Positions 6,323-11,028 of a DNA stretch of 11,028 nt are shown here, piece by piece; positions within the stretch are counted from its first letter, which is position 1; every line of letters begins with the position of its first letter. Both the position numbers and the translations under genes were made by a program. The DNA is from an uncultured Acidimicrobium sp. (GTDB lineage Bacteria > Actinomycetota > Acidimicrobiia > Acidimicrobiales > Ilumatobacteraceae), in contig CAITUB010000145.1 of NCBI GenBank assembly GCA_903895515.1, positions 1-11,028 on the forward strand, read 5' to 3'. The notes below the pieces were generated by a model. That model was given only the letters and a program-made list of their open reading frames with translations. It did not search any database and had not been told where the DNA came from.

Positions 6323-7942
6323 TTAGTAGTCCTCCATGCCTCCGCCTGGCATTTGCATTCCAGCATCGGCTGGCTTGTCGGCAATGACTACTTCGGTGGT
6401 GAGGAACAATGCTGCAATTGAGCCCGCGTTCTGCAATGCAGAGCGGGTTACTTTCGCTGCGTCAATAACTCCCAGTTTCACGAGGTCTTCGTATTCGCCA
6501 GTTGCTGCGTTCAGGCCTTCGTTGCCCTTCATGCTGCGTACTTTTTCAACGACTACTCCACCTTCAAGACCAGCGTTTTCTGCAATTTGCTTCAACGGGC
6601 CTTCAAGTGACTTAGCCACCATGCGAGCACCGGTTGCTTCATCACCCTGCAACGTGTCGGCAACTGCAAACACTGCTGCTTGCGAACGAAGCAATGCAAC
6701 GCCGCCGCCAGGAACAACGCCTTCTTCAATGGCTGCCTTGGTGGTACTTACTGCGTCTTCAATACGGTGCTTCTTTTCCTTCAATTCAACTTCGGTTGCT
6801 GCGCCAACTTTCAACACTGCAACGCCGCCCGAAAGTTTTGCCAAACGCTCTTGCAACTTCTCGCGGTCGTAATCGCTGTCGGTGTTGTCGATCTCGGCCT
6901 TAATTTGTGAAATGCGACCCTTGATGTCGCCATCTGTGCCTGCGCCTTCGATGATGGTGGTTTCATCTTTGGTAACCACAATCTTCTTCGCGCGACCCAA
7001 CAAGTCGAGCGTGGTGTTCTCAAGCTTCAAGCCAACTTCTTCGCTAATCACTTGGCCGCCGGTGAGAATGGCGATGTCTTGCAACATTGCTTTGCGACGA
7101 TCGCCAAAGCCTGGTGCCTTCACTGCAACGCTCTTGAACGTGCCACGAATTTTGTTGACAACAAGTGTTGCCAATGCTTCGCCTTCAATGTCTTCAGCAA
7201 CAATGACCAACTGCTTGCCAGTCTGCATCACTTTTTCAAGCACAGGAACAAGGTCGCGCACGTTGGCTACTTTGCCTGCGTACAACAAGATGTATCCGTC
7301 GTCCACAATGGCTTCCATGCGGTCGGTGTCGGTTACGAAATACGGTGAGATGTAACCCTTGTCAAAACGCATTCCTTCAACGAGGTCCATTTCCATGCCA
7401 AAGGTTTGGCTTTCTTCAACGGTGATCACTCCGTCTTTGCCCACCTTGTCGATGGCTTCTGAAATCATCTGGCCAATTTCTTCATCGGCTGACGAAATTG
7501 ATGCAACTTGTGCAATTTGTGACTTCGAATCAACTTCCTTCGACAATTCACGAATGCTGGCAACTGCTGCTGCAACGCCTGCTTCAATGCCGCGCTTCAA
7601 GCTCATTGGGTTTGCACCCGCTGCAACGTTGCGCAATCCTTCGCGCACCATTGTCCAAGCAAGAACGGTTGCTGTTGTGGTTCCGTCACCGGCAACATCG
7701 TCGGTCTTCTTGGCAACTTCCTTCACCAGTTCGGCGCCAATGCGCTCGTATGGGTCTTCAAGGTCGATCTCTTTGGCGATAGATACGCCGTCGTTCGTAA
7801 TAGTTGGAGCGCCCCACTTTTTGTCGAGCACCACGTTGCGACCTTTTGGCCCCAAGGTGACGCGTACGGCGTCTGCCAATTTGTTCATGCCGGCCTCTAG
7901 GCCGCGGCGTGCTTCCTCGTCGAATGCGATCATTTTGGACAT
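6323..7942 (-). CDS. groEL: 60 kDa chaperonin GroEL (Cpn60)
   Basis: The full-length 539-residue chaperonin subunit folds proteins in an ATP-driven double ring with GroES. Seen are TLGPKGRNV (29-37), NDGVSIAKEI, the ATP-binding GDGTTTATVL (85-94), KAPGFGDRRKAML, ISEEVG, the DYDREKLQERLAKLSGGVAV block, EEGVVPGGGVALL and SALQNAGSIAALFLTTE. The C-terminus has a short GGGM element ending EDY. The start is the ATG whose first base is 7942, because GGAGG lies eight bases upstream; a reading from 7981 would run through the operator. No groES is adjacent, which is common for one of the groEL copies in Actinobacteria. Regulation is by a CIRCE operator just upstream, implying HrcA control and heat induction. 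The ATP-grasp gene follows within 15 bases. Confidence 0.98.
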   Translation of the reverse strand: MSKMIAFDEEARRGLEAGMNKLADAVRVTLGPKGRNVVLDKKWGAPTITNDGVSIAKEIDLEDPYERIGAELVKEVAKKTDDVAGDGTTTATVLAWTMVREGLRNVAAGANPMSLKRGIEAGVAAAVASIRELSKEVDSKSQIAQVASISSADEEIGQMISEAIDKVGKDGVITVEESQTFGMEMDLVEGMRFDKGYISPYFVTDTDRMEAIVDDGYILLYAGKVANVRDLVPVLEKVMQTGKQLVIVAEDIEGEALATLVVNKIRGTFKSVAVKAPGFGDRRKAMLQDIAILTGGQVISEEVGLKLENTTLDLLGRAKKIVVTKDETTIIEGAGTDGDIKGRISQIKAEIDNTDSDYDREKLQERLAKLSGGVAVLKVGAATEVELKEKKHRIEDAVSTTKAAIEEGVVPGGGVALLRSQAAVFAVADTLQGDEATGARMVAKSLEGPLKQIAENAGLEGGVVVEKVRSMKGNEGLNAATGEYEDLVKLGVIDAAKVTRSALQNAGSIAALFLTTEVVIADKPADAGMQMPGGGMEDY

Positions 7943-7950
7943 GATGAACC

Positions 7951-7955
7951 TCCGT
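7951..7955 (-). promoter_or_regulatory. Shine-Dalgarno of groEL
   Basis: The minus strand reads GGAGG-TTCATC-ATG around this point, the strongest ribosome binding site in the window. It fixes the groEL start and contrasts with the leaderless-type starts of most neighbours. The exact edges are uncertain by one or two bases. Confidence 0.8.
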
Positions 7956-7974
7956 AGTGTTGCCTGAAACAGCG

Positions 7975-8001
7975 TTAGCACTCTACTGGCGAGACTGCTA
8001 A
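7975..8001. promoter_or_regulatory. CIRCE operator (HrcA binding site) of groEL
   Basis: The plus strand reads TTAGCACTC (7975-7983), a nine-base spacer, then GACTGCTAA (7993-8001). The CIRCE consensus is TTAGCACTC-N9-GAGTGCTAA, so 17 of 18 arm bases match, with G to C at 7995 as the only change. It lies 33 bases before the groEL ATG. HrcA binding here would block the candidate promoter it overlaps. Confidence 0.92.
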
Positions 8002-8006
8002 ATCAA
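7980..8006 (-). promoter_or_regulatory. Candidate groEL promoter overlapping CIRCE
   Basis: On the minus strand a TTGATT -35-like box (8001-8006) and a TAGAGT -10-like box (7980-7985) are separated by 15 bases, slightly short of the usual 16-18. Both lie in or at the edge of the CIRCE inverted repeat. Transcription would give a leader of about 30 bases that contains the GGAGG site. Confidence 0.45.
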
Positions 8007-8018
8007 ACGGGGGTTGGG

Positions 8019-8450
8019 TTAGCGGATCTTGCGCAGCACCACATCTGTTCGGGTTTCCGTGGCACCTTCACGTTGCAACCAGCGCAATAGCGAGTCGAGG
8101 CCAGCCGTTCCATCGCAGGCCACAGCCAACGTGATGTCGGATTCTCCCGTTACGTGAGAGGCCCACAGCACGTCGTCGCGCTTCATGACCGCGTCATCGA
8201 ACCCTTGGGTGTGTGGCATGCGGGCGTCGATTACGGCCTCCAGCGTGCGGCCCAGTGCCGCTTGGTTCACTTCGGCTTTGAACCCACGAATGACTCCAGC
8301 TCGGGTCATGCGGCGAACGCGCTCGGCAACGGCATTGGCCGACAAATGCACGCGGTCTCCTAGCATTTGCCAAGAGATTCGTCCGTCAGTTTGCAAAATA
8401 CTGAGGATTTGCTTGTCAATCTTGTCTAACACCACTGTTTCAGTTGCCAT
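8019..8450 (-). CDS. Lrp/AsnC family transcriptional regulator
   Basis: The 143-residue protein has the two-part Lrp/AsnC architecture. An N-terminal winged helix-turn-helix begins LDKIDKQILSILQTDGRISW (8-27) with recognition helix HLSANAVAERVRRM (35-48). A C-terminal RAM/effector-binding alpha-beta domain runs from about residue 65, including the ASHVTGESDITLAVAC strand-turn-strand (about 97-112) whose G-x-x-D turn is typical. These proteins form dimers or octamers and sense amino acids or related metabolites; the effector is unknown. A CATAAT box seven bases before ATG suggests a leaderless transcript. It is divergent from a small membrane protein gene, a natural candidate target, and lies 76 bases upstream of groEL on the same strand. 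Confidence 0.93.
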   Translation of the reverse strand: MATETVVLDKIDKQILSILQTDGRISWQMLGDRVHLSANAVAERVRRMTRAGVIRGFKAEVNQAALGRTLEAVIDARMPHTQGFDDAVMKRDDVLWASHVTGESDITLAVACDGTAGLDSLLRWLQREGATETRTDVVLRKIR

Positions 8451-8457
8451 AGTGCCT

Positions 8458-8463
8458 ATTATG
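8458..8463 (-). promoter_or_regulatory. -10-like box of the Lrp/AsnC gene
   Basis: The minus strand reads CATAAT, five of six bases of the -10 consensus, seven bases before the ATG. No Shine-Dalgarno is placed to serve the start, so leaderless or near-leaderless transcription is inferred. Confidence 0.4.
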
Positions 8464-8471
8464 CCAGTAAA

Positions 8472-8488
8472 TCGGCGGTTTCGGCGGT
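8472..8488. repeat. Direct repeat TCGGCGGT, candidate operator between divergent genes
   Basis: TCGGCGGT occurs at 8472-8479 and again at 8481-8488, a nine-base period, centred in the 61-base space between the Lrp/AsnC gene and the divergent membrane protein gene. It sits upstream of both candidate -10 boxes, where an activator or autoregulator could bind. No similarity to the E. coli Lrp consensus is claimed. Confidence 0.35.
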
Positions 8489-8499
8489 CATTTTGCCGT

Positions 8500-8505
8500 C
8501 AGAAT
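8500..8505 (+). promoter_or_regulatory. -10-like box of the small membrane protein gene
   Basis: CAGAAT differs by one base from the TAGAAT box at 2208 and also ends six bases before the start codon (ATG 8512). This supports the short reading frame as a real gene and its choice of start. Confidence 0.4.
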
Positions 8506-8511
8506 AGAGCC

Positions 8512-8820
8512 ATGCATAACGAAGCAACCTGGACTTGGATCCTGCTGGGATTCGAATTTGTCGGCATCTCCGGCATGTGGTTGGTTGGCGCCCGCAAATG
8601 GTGGGGCTGGGGCATGGTCTTGTGTGGTTCAGCTCCGTGGCTGGTGTACGCAATTGTGTTTAACAAGCCTGGCTTTATTGCCATGAGCTGTATCTGGATT
8701 ACGACTCACAGTCGCAACATGATCGTGTGGCGTAAAAACGCTCAGCAACCACCGGCAACAGCAGGAATAATGGACACGGTCTCGCCAGCTGGCACCTTCG
8801 TGTTCAGCCCATCGAGGTAA
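8512..8820 (+). CDS. Small Trp-rich membrane protein of unknown function
   Basis: The 102-residue product is not recognised. Residues 7-26, about 32-50 and about 53-65 are hydrophobic enough to be two or three membrane segments, separated by a short basic-aromatic loop (ARKWWGWG, 27-34). Nine Trp occur in the first 73 residues. The basic HSRNMIVWRK (66-75) and a polar tail follow. The layout recalls small membrane proteins of actinobacteria and their phages, but no family is claimed. Support for reality: membrane-like composition sustained for 70 residues, a CAGAAT box six bases before ATG, and a divergent Lrp/AsnC neighbour. Its last 79 bases overlap the 3' end of the opposing CysO-like gene, so the hydrophilic C-terminal part is constrained by that gene. 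The open frame continues upstream into the regulator antisense, which is regarded as shadow. Confidence 0.6.
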   Translation: MHNEATWTWILLGFEFVGISGMWLVGARKWWGWGMVLCGSAPWLVYAIVFNKPGFIAMSCIWITTHSRNMIVWRKNAQQPPATAGIMDTVSPAGTFVFSPSR

Positions 8821-9020
8821 CGAACATCGTCATCTGACACGAAGATGTTCACAAACTTGTGCAGGTTGCCTGCATCGTCGAACAAGCGGTCAGAGAAGCC
8901 TGCGTGAATAGCGTTCAGCGCTGCAAGTACTTCTGCAAGCGTGTTGCCTTCAACTGAAACGGTTGATGCGCCACCGGAAAGTGGACGAAGTGTGGTGGGA
9001 ATGCGAATAGTTACGGCCAT
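8742..9020 (-). CDS. cysO: CysO-like MoaD/ThiS-family sulfur carrier protein with C-terminal Gly-Gly-Cys
   Basis: The 92-residue beta-grasp protein closely follows mycobacterial CysO: VTIRIPTTLRP at the N-terminus, HKFVNIFVSDDDVRYLDGL in the middle and VSIIPAVAGG near the end. CysO carries sulfur as a C-terminal thiocarboxylate. CysM joins it to O-phosphoserine to give CysO-cysteine, and the JAMM protease Mec releases cysteine. Here the frame does not end after Gly90-Gly91 but encodes Cys92 before TGA (codons GGT GGT TGC TGA), so the primary product equals the CysO-cysteine adduct and would need trimming before activation. A TAGTGT box lies seven bases before ATG. It follows the prenyl synthase by 33 bases. 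No mec, cysM or moeB-like partner is in the window, so an alternative MoaD/ThiS-type role is possible. Confidence 0.85.
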   Translation of the reverse strand: MAVTIRIPTTLRPLSGGASTVSVEGNTLAEVLAALNAIHAGFSDRLFDDAGNLHKFVNIFVSDDDVRYLDGLNTKVPAGETVSIIPAVAGGC

Positions 9021-9027
9021 GAATTAA

Positions 9028-9033
9028 ACACTA
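9028..9033 (-). promoter_or_regulatory. -10-like box of the CysO-like gene
   Basis: The minus strand reads TAGTGT (TANNNT) seven bases before the ATG, in the 33-base gap after the prenyl synthase gene. The gap shows no Shine-Dalgarno. Confidence 0.4.
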
Positions 9034-9053
9034 CCGCCAAGGTCGGGAATTCG

Positions 9054-10112
9054 TTACACCGTTCTCCATGAAACGTATTCAGCAAGCGTGATCAATTCGT
9101 CACGCACCGACTGCGCAAACGGCACATGTTGTACTGCGGCAATGGCCTCATCGGTCAGGCGGGTGATGACTGTTTCAAGTTCATCAAGTGCGCCAGTTTC
9201 GCGAATGACTTCTTGCACTCGTGCAATTTGTACCGGCATTAAATCTTGATTGCCAACCAATTGCAGTTCTTTCAATTGCGCAGCATTCGCACGTGCAGTA
9301 GCAATTGCCATTAGTGGTGTTGGCTTACCTTCGCGCAAGTCGTCGCCCACCGGCTTGCCGGTTATTGCGGTGTCGCCGAATGCGCCAAGCACGTCGTCGC
9401 GCATTTGAAATGCATCACCTAGTGGCAAACCATACGTGGAAAGCACAGGGATCAATTCGTCTCCGCGTGCTGGTGCAGCCAACAAGGCACCTAAATGCAG
9501 TGGTCGTTCAATGGTGTATTTACCACTCTTATATCGACAAATGCGTTCAGCCTTTTCGCGACGACGTTCATTCATTGCCGAACCCAACATGTCGAGGTAC
9601 TGACCAAAGTTCAATTCAATTCGCAGCTCATTCCAAATAGTCCACGCTTGCGGCGATGCATTGCGCATCAACTGATCGGAATACACATATGCCAAGTCGC
9701 CGACCAATATGGCAACGCCGTCACCAAACCTGCGCGACTCGCCTGCCAAATTGTCTGCACCGTGACTGGCTTCAAACTTTGCATTCGTTGTTGGTTCGCC
9801 GCGGCGGGTGAGCGAACCATCCATTACGTCGTCGTGAAACAAGGCAAATGCATGCAGTAGTTCAAGTGCGGCACCGGCATCGATGACCAAGTCATCGGTT
9901 GGGTCTCCACCTGCACCAACGAAACCCCAGAAACAAAACGCAGGTCGTAATCGTTTGCCACCGGCAAGCACCAGCCGCGCAATTTCATCAATTGGCGGAA
10001 CGAGATCTATATCTACCTTCGCCCAGCGTTCGCGCTCTACAGCAAGCAGTGCCTCAAGGCGTTTATCTACGCGAGAGGCAACGTCTAAGAGTGATTGAGG
10101 CGCGGCGTGCAC
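9054..10112 (-). CDS. Trans-isoprenyl (polyprenyl) diphosphate synthase, possibly geranylgeranyl diphosphate synthase
   Basis: The 352-residue all-helical enzyme condenses isopentenyl diphosphate with an allylic diphosphate. Visible are GGKRLRP (51-57), the first Asp-rich motif in LFHDDVMDGSLTRRG (DDVMD at 94-98), FGQYLD (169-174), and the second motif FQMRDDVLGAFGD (DDVLG at 239-243), where the fifth residue is Gly as in many actinobacterial members. GKPVGDDLREGKPT (252-265) follows. There is no insertion in the first motif and the residue five before it is Phe89, a pattern linked with C20 product length, so a geranylgeranyl diphosphate synthase is a reasonable but unproven guess. The start is GTG at 10112; an in-frame stop lies four codons upstream. 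TAACCT sits six bases before that GTG. Adjacency to xseB is a classic arrangement. Confidence 0.93.
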   Translation of the reverse strand: MHAAPQSLLDVASRVDKRLEALLAVERERWAKVDIDLVPPIDEIARLVLAGGKRLRPAFCFWGFVGAGGDPTDDLVIDAGAALELLHAFALFHDDVMDGSLTRRGEPTTNAKFEASHGADNLAGESRRFGDGVAILVGDLAYVYSDQLMRNASPQAWTIWNELRIELNFGQYLDMLGSAMNERRREKAERICRYKSGKYTIERPLHLGALLAAPARGDELIPVLSTYGLPLGDAFQMRDDVLGAFGDTAITGKPVGDDLREGKPTPLMAIATARANAAQLKELQLVGNQDLMPVQIARVQEVIRETGALDELETVITRLTDEAIAAVQHVPFAQSVRDELITLAEYVSWRTV

Positions 10113-10118
10113 GGGTTC

Positions 10119-10124
10119 AGGTTA
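10119..10124 (-). promoter_or_regulatory. -10-like box, leaderless promoter of the prenyl synthase gene
   Basis: The minus strand reads TAACCT (TANNNT) exactly six bases before the GTG start, in the 32-base gap after xseB. It supports this GTG as the true start and suggests expression partly independent of xseAB. Confidence 0.5.
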
Positions 10125-10144
10125 GGGGGTTCTATGCGCGATAT

Positions 10145-10372
10145 TTAGTCGGCATCAATTTGTGCAACAACTTCTTCAATTCGAAGTTTTGCATTGCCAA
10201 TGCGGTCGCGGCACAGTTCAATCAGTTCTGATGCGCGCTTTACATGTTCGGCAAGCACGTCTACATCGACGTCGTTGCTTTCCAGTTCGTCCAAAATGGA
10301 TTCCAGTTCGCCAATCGCCTCGGCGTAACCGGTGGTTTCATCAATTGTTTTTGCTGCTTTTTTCGTTGCCAT
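10145..10372 (-). CDS. xseB: Exodeoxyribonuclease VII small subunit
   Basis: The 75-residue protein has the expected size for XseB and its core pattern: GYAEAIGELESILDELESNDVDVDVLAEHVKRASELIELCRDRI, a helical hairpin that binds the large subunit. Exonuclease VII degrades single-stranded DNA from both ends and several XseB copies coat one XseA. A Lys/Ala-rich N-terminus precedes the core. The ATG is preceded on its strand by AAGGAAG about nine bases upstream, and it starts 15 bases after the xseA stop, so the two subunits are surely co-transcribed. No TANNNT box is placed before it, in line with dependence on the xseA promoter. Confidence 0.96.
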   Translation of the reverse strand: MATKKAAKTIDETTGYAEAIGELESILDELESNDVDVDVLAEHVKRASELIELCRDRIGNAKLRIEEVVAQIDAD

Positions 10373-10387
10373 GTGAGCACACTTCCT

Positions 10388-11028
10388 TTATGAATTGACC
10401 GTACTTGAGATTGTTCCGTCAGATAACTGGGTGGTCATCTGTTCGCCCGCCGACACCTGTGCAGCACTGCGAACAGTTCTGCCTTGTGCGTCACGCGTAA
10501 TGCTCCAGCCACGCGCCATGGTGTTCACGGGGTCGAGCAAGCGCAGTCTGTCGCTTGCGCCTTTCAACGATTGCGCTGCCAAGTTCAACACGTCCATTGG
10601 GCGTCTGCGAATGCGGTCGAGCGAACGAACCAATTCGTGTTCTGCGCTTTGCAGTAACTCGCTTGCAGTTGCCGCAATTTGTGACCATGCTTCTTCGGTC
10701 GACTGCACAAACTCATTCACCACTTCGGCAACACCCGCAGCACATGCTGTTGGTGTTTTAAACGCGCGGTGCGCAACTTCGTCGGCGATGCTGAAATCTA
10801 TTTCGTGACCAATGCCGGTGAACACGGGCTTCGCACATTTACCGATTGCTGAAGCAATTTCTTCGGTATCGAATGCCAAAAGATCGGTCTTCGAACCGCC
10901 GCCGCGCACCAACATGATCAAGTCAATGTCGTCGCGTTTGGCTGCTTGTTTCATAGCTGCAACAACAGTTGGTGCGGCATCTTCGCCTTGCACGCGTACG
11001 TCGTAGACAAACACTTCAAAGCCAAAAC
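10388..11028 (-). CDS. xseA: Exodeoxyribonuclease VII large subunit, C-terminal part (5' end outside window)
   Basis: The frame is open to the window edge, so the GTG at 11014 is internal. The window holds about 213 of some 400 residues. Present are the catalytic-domain signature RGGGSKTDLLAFDTEEIASAI, PVFTGIGHEIDFSIADEVAHRAFKTPTACA, then the long helical region that forms the coiled coil for XseB binding, and the C-terminal LDPVNTMARGWSITRDAQGRTV beta element. The preceding residues (FGFEVFVYDVRVQG) match the V.VYPV.VQG strand of the family, with Asp where Pro is usual. The N-terminal OB-fold domain lies outside. It is followed by xseB after 15 bases. Confidence 0.96.
   Translation of the reverse strand, partial: FGFEVFVYDVRVQGEDAAPTVVAAMKQAAKRDDIDLIMLVRGGGSKTDLLAFDTEEIASAIGKCAKPVFTGIGHEIDFSIADEVAHRAFKTPTACAAGVAEVVNEFVQSTEEAWSQIAATASELLQSAEHELVRSLDRIRRRPMDVLNLAAQSLKGASDRLRLLDPVNTMARGWSITRDAQGRTVRSAAQVSAGEQMTTQLSDGTISSTVNS

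Noticed and set aside
6336..7967. Long plus-strand open frames of 178, 157 and 202 codons opposite groEL
   Set aside because: They are antisense to a full-length conserved groEL, have Ser/Thr/Pro-rich shadow composition and no recognisable motifs or start signals.
7943..7981. groEL start at 7981
   Set aside because: The extra codons run through the CIRCE operator and candidate promoter, while the internal ATG has a GGAGG at good spacing and the canonical N-terminus.
8185..8511. Extension of the small membrane protein frame upstream to 8185
   Set aside because: That part is antisense to the Lrp/AsnC gene and does not look membrane-like; ATG 8512 has a promoter-like box at the usual spacing.
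9305..9860. Plus-strand open frames opposite the prenyl synthase
   Set aside because: They are shadows of a gene with all its catalytic motifs intact on the other strand.
11012..11014. GTG at 11014 as the xseA start
   Set aside because: The frame stays open with family-like sequence to the window edge, so it is internal to a truncated gene.
1..11028. tRNA, rRNA, CRISPR arrays, insertion sequences or attachment sites
   Set aside because: Nearly all bases are covered by recognisable genes and no cloverleaf-like, repeat-spacer or terminal-inverted-repeat structure was seen.

Overview
This window is a densely packed bacterial chromosome segment of moderate GC content, most probably from an actinobacterium. 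Pointers are an actinobacterial-style GroEL with no adjacent groES, a PAC2-family protein (typical of Pup/proteasome-bearing Actinobacteria), a CysO-type sulfur carrier, and a DDxxG-type second motif in the prenyl synthase. A streamlined aquatic lineage such as Acidimicrobiia is possible, but that is inference. No mobile elements, RNA genes or CRISPR arrays were seen, and no intergenic gap exceeds about 80 bases.

Left part, plus strand (1-1748): the 3' end of radA, a DinB-fold protein and the 3-methyladenine glycosylase tag, a small DNA-repair-flavoured run. A GNAT acetyltransferase (minus) abuts tag tail to tail and is divergent from a polysaccharide deacetylase plus family 2 glycosyltransferase pair (4-base overlap), which probably act on a surface glycan. 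A PAC2 protein with a very acidic tail follows.

Middle, minus strand (4730-8450): an Lrp/AsnC regulator, groEL under a near-perfect CIRCE operator, a DcsG-like ATP-grasp enzyme and the coproheme decarboxylase hemQ (chdC), read in that order. The last three have gaps of 15 and 9 bases. Divergent from the regulator is a Trp-rich small membrane protein of unknown function.

Right part, minus strand (8742-11028): xseA (partial), xseB, a trans-type polyprenyl diphosphate synthase and a CysO-like protein, the classic xseB/prenyl-synthase neighbourhood with a sulfur carrier appended.

Three things stand out. The CysO-like protein is encoded with a C-terminal Gly-Gly-Cys rather than Gly-Gly, so the gene itself specifies the form that is normally the CysO-cysteine adduct. 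A -10-like TANNNT box sits exactly six bases before the start codon of at least five genes, with near-variants at four more, pointing to widespread leaderless transcription. HemQ carries the Firmicute-type active-site constellation (Tyr, Lys, His, Gln at matching spacings) instead of the distal His known from characterised actinobacterial enzymes.
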